Source: an uncultured Bradyrhizobium sp. (GTDB lineage Bacteria; Pseudomonadota; Alphaproteobacteria; Rhizobiales; Xanthobacteraceae). From it: a stretch of 49,658 nucleotides of DNA. The notes under the pieces were generated by a model. It did not search any database. It had not been told where the DNA came from and saw only the letters and a list, made by a program, of their open reading frames with translations. Below are positions 1 through 7,694 of the stretch, one piece after another. Position 1 is the stretch's first letter. Every line of letters begins with the position of its first letter. Position numbers and translations under genes: made by a program. Location of the stretch: assembly GCF_936928535.1 (NCBI RefSeq), contig NZ_CAKZHY010000080.1, positions 1 through 49,658 on the forward strand, given 5' to 3'.

Positions 1-366
1 CCACAGCGGAAGTCGACGGGCCGCGTCGCGATGTAAATCTTCAGCTCGGCGCCGGCGCGGGAACAGAACGTCAATCACGTGCCACTCGTGGACCCATGGC
101 GTCATCGGCTTCAAGGAAAGAAGATTGTGATGAGTCTCCGTTCTTCCAAACACGAGCTCGCCTCCAATGAGGGGGCCGCCGGTTACACAGCACGAAAAGT
201 GCCAGCCGGCGGCCCGGTCGCACAGTCATTGTGTCCGCCGTACTTCCGAGCGGCATCTTGGTGCGACAGGTCCGATCTTCTCGCATCGAGTTTTCTGAGT
301 CTAATCGAGACGTGAATTAAGATTACTCTGGCTGCGTTAACGGAGAGAGCGAGGGTTGGGAAGCAA
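1..366. other. No recognisable gene
   Basis: Both strands were read. The short open frames here have no convincing ribosome binding site, no recognisable family and arginine- or serine-heavy shadow composition. The last ~50 bases presumably carry the promoter and leader of the gene at 367. Confidence 0.5.
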
Positions 367-942
367 ATGCCTCGAACCACAGCCGCCCAAAGACGAGAGC
401 GCGCCGCGCTTCGCTTCATCGAGCAGCCCAATCCTTGGGAGAGCGAGGCGGTCGCGGCCAAGCTCCAGGGCCTCCTCAACGCGCTAGAGGTGCCTTTGAT
501 CGATGCTGGCGCCAGGAAGACGTTGCAGAAGATGCTTTATCGGCGTGACCGCTACGATGGAGGGACTGGCGCTCAGCACGTGACGCTGTTGATCCGCACG
601 ATCCTGGAGTCCGATGGCAACGAGAACGCGCTCATCGAGCCGATTGTCAGCGCAGTCAGTATGTCGATGCGGCCGGAATGGACCGATCGCGGCTTGGCGT
701 TCATCGAGGCATTCGACCGACTGCCTTTGGTGCAGATCCTGGAGACGATGCGCGGGCTGGACGTGTTCTCTGAAAAGAACTTGTCGACCTATCTCGGGAT
801 GGTGCTGACAAACAAGCTGGCAAAGGTCTTTGCACCGCCGCCGGCGCCGCCGAAGGCGCGAAGAGCATCGCCGCCGAAGGGCAAGCGGGCACTTGCGAAA
901 CGCGCTGCACAACAAGGAACCGCGGCACCGTCGCCGATTTGA
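367..942 (+). CDS. Hypothetical protein, helical with Lys/Pro-rich tail
   Basis: This is a 191-residue soluble protein that I do not recognise. It starts at ATG 367 behind a purine-rich GGGAAG stretch. Residues 1-150 read as a run of amphipathic helices containing a conserved-looking segment (IEAFDRLPLVQILETMRGLD). The last ~40 residues are rich in Ala, Pro, Lys and Arg, a basic tail that could bind nucleic acid. There is no signal peptide or membrane segment. It stands alone and faces the convergent lipoprotein gene at 1198-1641. Coding is supported by length and balanced composition; function is unknown. Confidence 0.6.
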   Translation: MPRTTAAQRRERAALRFIEQPNPWESEAVAAKLQGLLNALEVPLIDAGARKTLQKMLYRRDRYDGGTGAQHVTLLIRTILESDGNENALIEPIVSAVSMSMRPEWTDRGLAFIEAFDRLPLVQILETMRGLDVFSEKNLSTYLGMVLTNKLAKVFAPPPAPPKARRASPPKGKRALAKRAAQQGTAAPSPI

Positions 943-994
943 ATCCGCGCGCCGTCCTTCTCCGCGGGCGGCGTGGGAGGCCTCGCCCACCCCA

Positions 995-1019
995 AAAGCC
1001 CCCCTGAAGTGGCGGGGCC
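995..1019. terminator. Terminator hairpin between convergent genes
   Basis: On the minus strand the sequence reads AAGGCCCC, an ~10-base loop, then GGGGGGC followed by TTTT. On the plus strand the tail is CTTCCTC. The T run suits the minus-strand lipoprotein gene better, but the position between convergent genes suggests use in both directions. Confidence 0.45.
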
Positions 1020-1197
1020 TTCCTCAGTTGCTCTTGGCCCGTTTAATCCCTTGCCTTCGTTCGGTGGCACGAACGGCAGTCATAAGCCGCGCTAACCGGA
1101 TCACCCTCCGCACGCTCTCCGCAAAACGCGCGCCAGGCTTTCGCCGCTGAATGTGGAACACTATTTCTCGCAAACGGCTGAGCATTGCTTCACCGTT

Positions 1198-1641
1198 TCA
1201 GCTTTTGATCTGACCGGCGACGCGGTCGAGAACCTGCTGAAGCGGCTCCAATCCAAGGCCATTATTGGCCGGGCTAGCGTCCTCCCGCCCGAAGTAGCCC
1301 ACGGTCACCATATAGCGGTCAACGACAATCCTCGTTCCGTTGCCAGCGTCCGCAATGGAAAACGATAGCCGCTCAACGGCGCTCGCGCCGTAAGTACTGA
1401 CGAGAGCACCTACCAGTGCGGCGCCTGCAGCGTTGCCCCATGGCCGCTCAAATGTCACGAGGTAGGTGCTATCATTTCTAAGCCGGCCACCTTCGTTGAT
1501 CATCGCGTTGATCAACTGAGGCTTCACCTGCTCCGGCTTCATATTTCGGATCGTAACCTCCGGGCGGCCGCTAGGAGTGGCGCTGTCCGTCTGACAGCCA
1601 GCCAAGCAGGCGCAGAAAATCAGCAGCGCTAAAATACGCAT
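1198..1641 (-). CDS. Small lipoprotein, hypothetical
   Basis: The protein is 147 residues. The start is placed at the ATG ending at 1641, because translation from there gives a short signal peptide with a lipobox LAGC (lipidated Cys16), whereas longer frames add an implausible N-terminus. It is therefore probably anchored to the periplasmic face of a membrane. After the lipobox comes an all-alpha/beta domain of ~120 residues (…TIRNMKPEQVKPQLINAM…) that I cannot assign to a family; the segment predicting a change with an additional state (NDSTYLVTFERPWGN) resembles small rhizobial lipoproteins of unknown role. It is preceded by a minus-strand pair of tiny genes (RHH and membrane peptide) from which it is separated by ~176 bases. 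Confidence 0.7.
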   Translation of the reverse strand: MRILALLIFCACLAGCQTDSATPSGRPEVTIRNMKPEQVKPQLINAMINEGGRLRNDSTYLVTFERPWGNAAGAALVGALVSTYGASAVERLSFSIADAGNGTRIVVDRYMVTVGYFGREDASPANNGLGLEPLQQVLDRVAGQIKS

Positions 1642-1817
1642 GGTGGTCTCCCGGACCGAAAGGCGTATCCAAGCGCAACTCAGGCGAGAGAGCAATGCTA
1701 GTGCACCGCACCTGAACGGCGTACACGCTCCGTTCCAATACAACCGAAACGGCTGCTTTTGGTTGTGCTTCGAAGAACGGCTGGCGAACGAGCCTCATCA
1801 GGGGGGGCTCGGCTCGC

Positions 1818-1901
1818 TCATTGAAGTTGCCACCATCCAAGAGCCAGCCACGCCGCGATCAGCAACAGCACAATCAGTGCAATCCAGCGGCCGTGTACCA
1901 T
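1818..1901 (-). CDS. 27-residue single-span membrane peptide
   Basis: A tiny open frame runs from ATG at 1901 to TGA at 1818. It encodes Met-Val-His-Gly-Arg-Trp, then an uninterrupted hydrophobic stretch (IALIVLLLIAAWLALGWW), and ends QLQ. The start is preceded by AGGGCGAG at suitable spacing. One transmembrane helix with a basic N-terminus is clear. It lies 24 bases downstream of the RHH gene (1926-2126) on the same strand, so the two may be co-transcribed. Function is unknown; a small-protein regulator of a membrane partner or a type I toxin-like peptide are only possibilities. Confidence 0.5.
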   Translation of the reverse strand: MVHGRWIALIVLLLIAAWLALGWWQLQ

Positions 1902-1925
1902 GCTCGCCCTGTCTAATACCGCGTC

Positions 1926-2126
1926 CTACTTCTTGGTCTTCAGCCCGATCTCGACCAGCCGACGGATGGCCTCCGAACGGCCGGGCCCGTCGTTCTGCTG
2001 GTTAGCCCAAGCGTCTACCGCGGCGATTGTCGCCTTTGGCAGGCGTACGGCGGTAACGGGATCAACCCCGCCAGCCTTCTTAGGGCGCCCCCTTGATTTT
2101 TTGTTTACTGAAATTGACTTCTTCAT
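1926..2126 (-). CDS. Ribbon-helix-helix DNA-binding protein
   Basis: The 66-residue protein has a basic Lys/Arg N-terminus (KKSRGRPKK, AT-hook-like) followed by a ribbon-helix-helix core: strand TAVRLPK, helix ATIAAVDAWANQQ, turn, helix SEAIRRLVEIGLK. This is the usual size and form of CopG/Arc-type regulators, many of which are antitoxins or autorepressors. The ATG ends at 2126 with no clear SD. A GTTTACWGAAA direct repeat overlaps its start (2103-2145) and may be its own operator. No toxin of a known family is adjacent; the only gene downstream on its strand is the tiny membrane peptide. Confidence 0.7.
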   Translation of the reverse strand: MKKSISVNKKSRGRPKKAGGVDPVTAVRLPKATIAAVDAWANQQNDGPGRSEAIRRLVEIGLKTKK

Positions 2127-2145
2127 ATTATCAGTTTACAGAAAA
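2103..2145. promoter_or_regulatory. Direct repeats GTTTACWGAAA, candidate operator
   Basis: GTTTACTGAAA (2103-2113) and GTTTACAGAAA (2134-2144) are near-identical and 31 bases apart, about three helical turns. They flank the start codon of the RHH gene in an AT-rich divergent region. Autoregulation is inferred only. Confidence 0.35.
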
Positions 2146-2208
2146 TGCGGGCCGAGTGGAAGCAGCAACTTCCACCCAGCCCTAACTCCAACCATCGGGG
2201 CTTAAGCA

Positions 2209-2406
2209 ATGGCCAGAGCTGATTCAAATCATACCACACGTCTGTCATCCCTTTTCCGCGACCCCTACCTCCGCGACGTCTTCTCAAGGGCAGAGGACGA
2301 CGGCAGTGCGCCAGATCTCGTTGAGATCGATAACCCGCCCAGCCTGTCCGGCGGCGCTGCCGAGCTGATCCCGGCCACCGGCCGGCGCGTGCTGGTGGAG
2401 GCGTGA
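2209..2406 (+). CDS. Short hypothetical protein
   Basis: This 65-residue frame opens with ATG at 2209 and ends 3 bases before the GTG start of the next gene, which suggests a two-gene unit. The peptide is acidic in the middle (RAEDDGSAPDLVEIDNPP) and has no signal or membrane segment. I do not recognise a family. The opposite strand reads as an arginine-rich shadow, which favours this strand. Ribosome binding site is weak, so confidence is limited. Confidence 0.4.
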   Translation: MARADSNHTTRLSSLFRDPYLRDVFSRAEDDGSAPDLVEIDNPPSLSGGAAELIPATGRRVLVEA

Positions 2407-2409
2407 TCC

Positions 2410-2844
2410 GTGAAGCACGTACCCCCGCCAACCGGCACGCCCCTAGACGGGCCAGAATTGACTCAGGACGAGATTTTGCGCCGCCTCGCTGCCCAGCAGC
2501 GGCAACGGGCCAAAACGCTCAGGCGACTCGCCAAGCTTCGGGAAAGGGCATCGGCCGAAATCGAGCGGCTTCTGGAATTTCTGAACGCGAGCGACGAGTA
2601 CGTCCAAACCGAACTCGAACAGGATGACCTAGACGAAGATGACGGGACCGAGAACGAACCGTCACTCGGCGCGCTCGACAGGCCGATGAACCAGAACAAG
2701 GCCTGGGCCGACACGCGGCAGCCCCAGTGGCTTCACGACTGCGAGCACGACAACTGCGACGACGAGGCCAACGGGGATAAAGAACCCAGCCTTGGCTGGT
2801 GCCGCGGCGGTGCGATCGGCGATACGAACGATCTGGAAACTTAG
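2410..2844 (+). CDS. Hypothetical protein with coiled coil and acidic tail
   Basis: The 144-residue protein starts at GTG 2410. Residues ~15-60 form a charged helix/coiled coil (RLAAQQRQRAKTLRRLAKLR). An acidic stretch (EQDDLDEDDGTENEPSLG) follows. The C-terminal third carries a duplicated EPSLG motif, once before ALDRPMNQ and again before WCRGG, with a D-C-E-H-D segment between. Proteins with this EPSLG…DRPMNQ pattern are common uncharacterised proteins in Bradyrhizobium and relatives; I recall them as often near prophage or island DNA. Function is unknown. It follows the short frame at 2209 and is closed by a strong terminator at 2905. Confidence 0.65.
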   Translation: MKHVPPPTGTPLDGPELTQDEILRRLAAQQRQRAKTLRRLAKLRERASAEIERLLEFLNASDEYVQTELEQDDLDEDDGTENEPSLGALDRPMNQNKAWADTRQPQWLHDCEHDNCDDEANGDKEPSLGWCRGGAIGDTNDLET

Positions 2845-2904
2845 GACTAGGCGGTTTAGCCTTCGCTCGCCCGTCCACATGGCGGGAATCCTAGTCAACT
2901 CCAG

Positions 2905-2931
2905 CCCCGCCGCGAGGCGGGGTTTTTCTTT
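2905..2931 (+). terminator. Intrinsic terminator
   Basis: CCCCGCC (2905-2911), loop GCGA, GGCGGGG (2916-2922), then TTTTTCTTT. It ends the 2209-2844 unit. Confidence 0.85.
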
Positions 2932-2961
2932 ACCTGAAGACGGTCCGATCCGGCCCTTTAT

Positions 2962-3046
2962 TGCGCATCAATGTGCCGGATTGCGATTCATGCGCATCAT
3001 CTCCTTGACCCGCCCGGGAATGCGCATTACATTGGTCTGTGCGCAT
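2962..3046 (+). promoter_or_regulatory. Four TGCGCAT operators around a promoter
   Basis: TGCGCAT occurs at 2962-2968, 2991-2997, 3021-3027 and 3040-3046. The two central copies are the full 8-bp palindrome ATGCGCAT (2990-2997, 3020-3027), and a degenerate copy TTGCGATT lies at 2981. Start-to-start spacings are 29, 30 and 19 bases, close to whole helical turns. A sigma-70-like promoter TTGACC (3005-3010), 17 bases, TACATT (3028-3033) has one palindrome inside its spacer. The RHH gene starts at 3059, so autorepression is the natural reading (inference). Confidence 0.6.
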
Positions 3047-3058
3047 AAGGAGAGATGC

Positions 3059-3538
3059 ATGGCCCGCATCAACGTTTCAGTCCCGGACAGCCTGAAGGAA
3101 CGCATGTCTGCCCTGGATGACCGCGTGAACTGGTCGGAGGTCGCTCAGGCGGCCTTCGAACGGGAAGTAACAGCACGGACGTTCAAAGGAGACGATATGG
3201 AAGGTGTTATCGAGCGGCTTCGCGCTTCAAAGGATCAATACGAAGACGAAGAACGCGACAATGGGATCGTACATGGTCGCGAATGGGCGAAGCGTCGCGC
3301 CTCGTTCAAAGAACTGAAAGCCATCGCTCAAATCGATTTCGGAAGCGGCTATTTTGAAGAATTCGACATGGGCATGAAAGTTGACGAAGTTCTCAACAAC
3401 GATGTCCGGAACGAGGGTCCTGAAGCAAGTCTGTGGAGCGACGGTTCGAGTAATCTCGTCATGCCCGGCAACGCTTACGTTGAGGCATTCGTAGAAGGTG
3501 CCAAAGAAGTGTGGGACGAAGTCTCAGACAAAATCTGA
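3059..3538 (+). CDS. RHH-type transcriptional regulator with C-terminal extension
   Basis: The protein is 159 residues from ATG 3059, chosen because it lies just behind AAGGAGAG and begins with a ribbon-helix-helix pattern: strand ARINVSVPDSL, helix KERMSALDD, turn VNW, helix SEVAQAAFEREV. The remaining ~110 residues are acidic and helical (ERLRASKDQYEDEERDNG and later KVDEVLNNDVRNEG) and could be a ligand, partner or oligomerisation domain. RHH proteins of this length are often antitoxin-like repressors, but no toxin is adjacent. The four upstream TGCGCAT sites sit over its promoter. The gene is visibly more AT-rich than the core genes further on. Confidence 0.7.
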   Translation: MARINVSVPDSLKERMSALDDRVNWSEVAQAAFEREVTARTFKGDDMEGVIERLRASKDQYEDEERDNGIVHGREWAKRRASFKELKAIAQIDFGSGYFEEFDMGMKVDEVLNNDVRNEGPEASLWSDGSSNLVMPGNAYVEAFVEGAKEVWDEVSDKI

Positions 3539-3560
3539 ACCACTCTAGCAGCAGCAGTTA

Positions 3561-3588
3561 CCCGCCGGCCATGGTCGGCGGGTTTATT
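3561..3588. terminator. Intrinsic terminator between convergent genes
   Basis: CCCGCCG (3561-3567), loop GCCATGGT, CGGCGGG (3576-3582), then TTTATT. It sits between the RHH gene and the convergent DUF4145 gene and may serve both. Confidence 0.7.
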
Positions 3589-3591
3589 CCC

Positions 3592-4320
3592 TCAAGTTGC
3601 CTTATCGGCGGGCGAGCGCCCTTTTTGAGCGAGAAGCTTCAGAACGCCTGGACGATCATCATAGAGGTCTTCCAGGATGCGTTGAGTGTATCGGCGCGAC
3701 GTTTCAAATTCATTGGGAGAAACCTCTCTCCAGTCATCGTGGAGAATGTCATTGCCTAATACGCGAATATCCTCATGGGCACGAGCCGATCTCGAGGCTG
3801 TTATCGCGCCGTCCGCGGCAGCCTCGTCTATCAATTTCGCAAGCGTGCCCTTCGCGTAGCCGCTGTGTTTCAGCGCTTTTTCCAAGGTCGAGCGCATCAA
3901 TGCGGATCCAGCGCGCCAAGCTCCGACCGATGCGACCAATTCAGCTTCTCTAAACTCACTCTCCAGCTCAGCGGGCACGCTCTTTGGAAGCGTTAGATGC
4001 TCAACGCTGATCGGGTAAAACTGTTTGAGTTTATAAGTTGTCGCCTGTCCCATCGTTGTCGAGGTCTTTGTCTGCTCGACCCATGACAAACCGCCCCGCC
4101 CGCAGCCGGCGCATTTCAGCAGGTTATAGTGGTCCCATATGGCGTGCGTCCTTTGCCTTGCGAAGTGTGTCGCAGGAGATTCGAACGTGGTAAGGGCGCC
4201 CTTACACTCTGGGCAGTTCGCCCGGACGCTCTTGTTGTCTTGAAGCAACTCGGCAGCCATCGCCGCTCCATTTATTCCACGTCCCCGTATCAGACTGTGG
4301 GTTGAATTGCGGGTAGACAT
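3592..4320 (-). CDS. DUF4145 domain protein with zinc ribbon
   Basis: The 242-residue protein begins at the ATG ending at 4320. A zinc ribbon is formed by Cys36-Pro-Glu-Cys39 and Cys70-Ala-Gly-Cys73. Residues ~125-225 match the DUF4145 pattern: SALMRSTLEKALKHSG, a helix with LAKLIDEAAADGAI, then the signature DIRVLGNDILHDD. DUF4145 is an uncharacterised, mostly helical domain also found joined to restriction and other nucleic-acid enzymes, so a defence-related role is possible but unproven. It is transcribed towards the RHH gene and lies 47 bases beyond the 3' end of the tRNA-Ser. AT content suggests an accessory origin. Confidence 0.75.
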   Translation of the reverse strand: MSTRNSTHSLIRGRGINGAAMAAELLQDNKSVRANCPECKGALTTFESPATHFARQRTHAIWDHYNLLKCAGCGRGGLSWVEQTKTSTTMGQATTYKLKQFYPISVEHLTLPKSVPAELESEFREAELVASVGAWRAGSALMRSTLEKALKHSGYAKGTLAKLIDEAAADGAITASRSARAHEDIRVLGNDILHDDWREVSPNEFETSRRYTQRILEDLYDDRPGVLKLLAQKGRSPADKAT

Positions 4321-4367
4321 CAAATATTTCTAAAACACCAAAAAGATCAGATACTTATGTATATTTT

Positions 4368-4457
4368 TGGCGGAAGGGGTGGGATTCGAACCCACGGTAC
4401 CCTTGCGGGCACGCCGGTTTTCAAGACCGGTGCCTTAAACCACTCGGCCACCCTTCC
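4368..4457 (-). tRNA. tRNA-Ser (anticodon UGA)
   Basis: On the minus strand the gene begins GGAAGGGTGGCCGAG and ends with the T arm GGGTTCGAATCCC, the acceptor strand CCCTTCC, discriminator G and an encoded CCA (4368-4370). The anticodon stem-loop is GGTC-TTGAAAA-CC with anticodon TGA (4421-4423). The long variable arm (CGTGCCCGCAAGGGTACCG) is the class II form of serine tRNA. The body without CCA is 87 bases. Its 3' end points at the accessory stretch 1-4.3 kb, the usual orientation of a tRNA used as an integration site. Confidence 0.95.
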
Positions 4458-4658
4458 AACCCCGGAATGGCTGTCGCTTAACGCAGGCCGTTCGGGAAGG
4501 CAACGCGAAGTTTTGGCTTTGGCGACGCTGTTTGACGGGGCGCTTGTCGTTGCGACCCATTCGGTCACCGCCAAACGGAACGCACCTCTCCGTTGATGCG
4601 GATCAACGGCCTCCCGCCGGTCGGCACTAGCGTTGGTTGACTTCAACGGAGGATCAAG

Positions 4659-5075
4659 ATGAGCCTGAGGCGGATTGTTTGGACGCTGGCGCTATTGGTT
4701 GGATTTGCGACATCCGCACTGGCGCAGCCGTTTCCACGTCCCGTCCTCCAATTTGCCGGGCAAGTGGTTTTCGGACCCACGCTTATCGTCGGGCTGACGG
4801 TGGTCAACTGGAGCGATTACTCGCCCGTGCTCTTTGCAGCTTCGCCAAAGCTGCCACCGTGCGGGCTCAATACCTCTGCATCTCGCACCTGGGTCGACAT
4901 CTACAACGCCAGAGGCCAGAGGCTCTATGGATTCTGCGGCTTCACAGACCCGTCCCTTCTCTCAGAGTTCTGGTTCTCGATTCCGGAAGCGCGTCGGCCA
5001 AGGGCGGTTTACATCACTCTCATCGACCGGTTGCGGCGCCGAATAGTCGTCTCGAACAAGGTGGCGATTCCGTAA
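4659..5075 (+). CDS. Secreted hypothetical protein
   Basis: The 138-residue protein starts at ATG 4659 behind a strong GGAGG. It has a clear Sec signal peptide (basic MSLRRI, hydrophobic core WTLALLVGFATSA, cleavage near ALA-QP). The mature part is ~115 residues with two cysteines (CGLN and FCGF) that could form a disulfide, and strand-rich segments such as TLIVGLTVVNWSDYSP and RTWVDIYNARGQRLYGFCGF. I take it for a small periplasmic beta-domain protein of unknown function found in rhizobia. It is monocistronic and converges on the cysteine-rich gene at 5144. Confidence 0.7.
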   Translation: MSLRRIVWTLALLVGFATSALAQPFPRPVLQFAGQVVFGPTLIVGLTVVNWSDYSPVLFAASPKLPPCGLNTSASRTWVDIYNARGQRLYGFCGFTDPSLLSEFWFSIPEARRPRAVYITLIDRLRRRIVVSNKVAIP

Positions 5076-5082
5076 GCCGGAC

Positions 5083-5117
5083 AAAAGAAAAACGCGGCGC
5101 CCCTTGGGAGCACCGCG
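5083..5117 (-). terminator. Intrinsic terminator of the 5144-5521 gene
   Basis: On the minus strand, CGCGGTGCTCC and GGGGCGCCGCG (5093-5117) form an 11-bp stem with two G-U pairs and a 3-base loop, followed by TTTTTCTTTT (5083-5092). Confidence 0.8.
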
Positions 5118-5143
5118 CCAAATCCGTCCGTTACGATGTCGGC

Positions 5144-5521
5144 TCAGTAGCCGCAATTGCCGCAGGTCGGCTGCACCGGGGCATAGTAGGAATAGCCCGG
5201 CGACACCATCTCGACGCGCTGGCGCGTGGCGTATTGCGGCGGGATGCGCTCGTACTGCACGCCCGGCGGCGCCACCATCACGGTCTGCGGAACCATCACG
5301 GTGCGGTACTGCGCCGGCGTGCGATGCGCGACCGTCGCACCGGGCGACACCATCACGGTCTCGTCGACGGTGCGATATTGCGGCGCGACGTATTGCTGCT
5401 GATAGCAGGTCGTGCACGGCTGCGGCGGCGCGTAGCAATTGTAGCAGCCGGCGGAAGCCGCGCCCGTCATCGAAAACGCAGCGACGGCCGTGGAGAAGAC
5501 AACAGCAAGAGTACGAGACAT
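5144..5521 (-). CDS. Secreted Cys/Tyr/Pro-rich repeat protein
   Basis: The 125-residue protein starts at the ATG ending at 5521 and has a Sec signal peptide (MSRTLAVVFSTAVAAFSMTG, cleavage near ASA-GC). The mature N-terminus is cysteine-rich (CYNCYAPPQPCTTC) and the C-terminus carries CGNCGY, giving paired CxxC motifs at both ends. Between them is an imperfect repeat: QYRTV…ETVMVSPG, QYRTVMVPQTVMVAPPG and RQRVEMVSPG. The composition suggests an extended cell-surface or periplasmic protein, perhaps metal-binding or disulfide-linked. I do not know a function. A strong terminator follows at 5083. Confidence 0.7.
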   Translation of the reverse strand: MSRTLAVVFSTAVAAFSMTGAASAGCYNCYAPPQPCTTCYQQQYVAPQYRTVDETVMVSPGATVAHRTPAQYRTVMVPQTVMVAPPGVQYERIPPQYATRQRVEMVSPGYSYYAPVQPTCGNCGY

Positions 5522-5621
5522 TATTTGGCGCCCCAATTGCCCGAAATGGAATTGCGAAGGTGGCCGCATTATACGCCGCAAAACTCACGTCTGCTGAAGT
5601 TCGTCGGGGCATCCTTAATGC

Positions 5622-5647
5622 GAACGGCCGGCTTTCGCCGGCCGTTC
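5622..5647 (-). terminator. Hairpin downstream of ilvD
   Basis: GAACGGCCGGC (5622-5632) and GCCGGCCGTTC (5637-5647) form a perfect 11-bp stem with a TTTC-type loop. There is no strong T run on either side, so it may act as a 3' stabiliser or weak terminator for ilvD. Confidence 0.4.
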
Positions 5648-5688
5648 AGAACTTGTTGACCATGCGCAATCGCACAAGACGCGCTTAC

Positions 5689-7536
5689 TTACTTGCGGAG
5701 CTTCACCTCGCGCACCGCACCGCGTGCAGCACTGGTGGTGAGCGCAGCGTAGGCCTGAAGCGCGGTCGAGACATTGCGCTTGCGAGGAGCCGGCTGCCAG
5801 GCGGCATCGCCCTTCGCCTCTTCCGCGGCACGGCGGCTCGCGAGCTCCTCGTCAGAGATCTCGAGATTGATGCTGCGGTTCGGGATGTCGATCGCGATGC
5901 GGTCGCCGGTCCGCACCAGGGCGATGTTGCCGCCCTCGGCCGCTTCCGGCGAGAGATGGCCGATCGACAGGCCCGATGAGCCGCCGGAGAAACGTCCGTC
6001 GGTGACGAGCGCGCAGGCTTTGCCGAGGCCCATCGATTTCAGATAGCTGGTCGGGTACAGCATCTCCTGCATGCCGGGGCCGCCGCGCGGGCCTTCATAG
6101 ATGATGACCACGATCTCGCCGGCAACGACCTTGCCGCCGAGAATGCCTTCGACGGCCGCGTCCTGGCTCTCGAACACGCGCGCGGGTCCCGAGAATTTCA
6201 GGATCGAGGAGTCAACGCCCGCTGTCTTCACGATGCAGCCGTCCTGCGCGAGGTTGCCGTAGAGCACGGCGAGGCCGCCGTCCTTGCTGAAGGCGTGCTC
6301 GATATTGCGAACGACGCCCTTCTCGCGGTCAGCGTCGAGCTCGTCGTAGCGGCGGTCCTGGCTGAAGGCGACCTGCGTCGGGATGCCGCCGGGCGAGGCG
6401 CGATAGAAGGTGCGCACGGCTTCGCTCTTGGAGCGTTTGATGTCCCAGCGCTCCAGCGCCTCGTTCATGGTCGGCGCGTGCACGGTCGACACGGACGTGT
6501 CGATCAGGCCGGCGCGGTCGAGCTCGCCCAGAATGCCCATGATGCCGCCGGCGCGATGCACGTCCTCGACGTGAACGTCGGCGACTGACGGGGCGACCTT
6601 GCAGAGCACGGGTACGCGCCGCGACAGGCGGTCGATGTCCTGCATGGTGAACTTCACCTCGCCCTCATGGGCAGCCGCCAGCAGATGCAGCACGGTGTTG
6701 GTCGAGCCGCCCATGGCGATGTCGAGCGTCATCGCGTTCTCGAACGCCCTGAAGTTCGCGACGTTGCGCGGCAGCACGCTCGCGTCCTCCTGCTCGTAAT
6801 AGCGGCGGACGAGATCGACGATGGTATGGCCGGCCTCGACGAACAGGCGCTTGCGGTCGGCATGGGTGGCAACCACGGTGCCGTTGCCGGGCAGCGCGAG
6901 GCCGAGCGCCTCGGTCAGACAGTTCATGGAATTGGCGGTGAACATGCCCGAGCAGGAGCCGCAGGTCGGGCACGCCGAGCGCTCGATCACCTTGACGTCC
7001 TCGTCGCTGACCTTGCTGTCGGCCGCGGCGACCATGGCATCGATGAGGTCGACGGCCTTGGTCTTGCCGGCCAGCTTGACCTTGCCGGCTTCCATCGGTC
7101 CACCCGAGACGAACACGGCGGGGATGTTGAGGCGCAGCGCGGCCATCAGCATGCCGGGCGTGATCTTGTCGCAGTTGGAGATGCAGACGAGGCCGTCGGC
7201 GCAATGCGCGTTGGCCATGTACTCGACGCTGTCGGCGATCAGCTCGCGCGACGGCAGGCTGTAGAGCATGCCGTCGTGGCCCATGGCGATGCCGTCGTCG
7301 ACCGCGATGGTGTTGAACTCCTTGGCGACGCCGCCGGCCTGCTCGATCTCGCGGGCGACCAGCTGGCCGAGGTCCTTCAGGTGGACGTGGCCGGGCACGA
7401 ACTGGGTGAAGGAGTTGACCACCGCGATGATCGGCTTGCCGAAATCGCCGTCCTTCATGCCCGTCGCGCGCCAGAGGCCGCGGGCGCCCGCCATGTTGCG
7501 GCCGTGGGTGGTGGTGCGGGAGCGATAGGCTGGCAT
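5689..7536 (-). CDS. ilvD: Dihydroxy-acid dehydratase IlvD
   Basis: This cytoplasmic Fe-S enzyme dehydrates 2,3-dihydroxy-isovalerate and 2,3-dihydroxy-3-methylvalerate, the third common step of valine and isoleucine synthesis. The 615 residues equal the family length. Cluster and metal residues are visible: Cys122 and Lys124 in [10 protein letters not shown], and Cys195 in [11 protein letters not shown]. The C-terminal active-site motif [15 protein letters not shown] is intact. The gene is separated by ~160 bases from the ABC transporter operon upstream on the same strand. That gap has no convincing attenuator or leader peptide, so it may have its own promoter or weak readthrough. A hairpin lies downstream at 5622. 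Confidence 0.98.
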   Translation of the reverse strand: MPAYRSRTTTHGRNMAGARGLWRATGMKDGDFGKPIIAVVNSFTQFVPGHVHLKDLGQLVAREIEQAGGVAKEFNTIAVDDGIAMGHDGMLYSLPSRELIADSVEYMANAHCADGLVCISNCDKITPGMLMAALRLNIPAVFVSGGPMEAGKVKLAGKTKAVDLIDAMVAAADSKVSDEDVKVIERSACPTCGSCSGMFTANSMNCLTEALGLALPGNGTVVATHADRKRLFVEAGHTIVDLVRRYYEQEDASVLPRNVANFRAFENAMTLDIAMGGSTNTVLHLLAAAHEGEVKFTMQDIDRLSRRVPVLCKVAPSVADVHVEDVHRAGGIMGILGELDRAGLIDTSVSTVHAPTMNEALERWDIKRSKSEAVRTFYRASPGGIPTQVAFSQDRRYDELDADREKGVVRNIEHAFSKDGGLAVLYGNLAQDGCIVKTAGVDSSILKFSGPARVFESQDAAVEGILGGKVVAGEIVVIIYEGPRGGPGMQEMLYPTSYLKSMGLGKACALVTDGRFSGGSSGLSIGHLSPEAAEGGNIALVRTGDRIAIDIPNRSINLEISDEELASRRAAEEAKGDAAWQPAPRKRNVSTALQAYAALTTSAARGAVREVKLRK

Positions 7537-7694
7537 GTTTCCGTCCTCGGGTTTGGCCGGCCGGGGCGGGAAAATCTGGAGCCGCCTCAGGCCTTTCCGG
7601 CCGGATAGCGCACGGGATGATCAGGCGCAACGGGAACTTGCCCTGAAACGGCCCGGATTGGGCGATCGCAGGCCTCCCCTGCTCCCGGCGCGGG

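Noticed and set aside
4357..4596. Open frames across the tRNA-Ser gene
   Set aside because: The familiar tRNA antisense peptide pattern (GGIRTHGT) shows they are artefacts of the tRNA sequence.
4637..5659. 340-codon plus-strand frame running through two real genes
   Set aside because: It reads another frame of the secreted protein at 4659 and the antisense of 5144-5521; composition is Arg/His-rich.
6667..7608. Long plus-strand open frame opposite ilvD
   Set aside because: It is a shadow produced by high third-position GC of ilvD; composition is His/Gly/Asp/Val-rich with no recognisable domain, while the minus strand encodes a complete IlvD.
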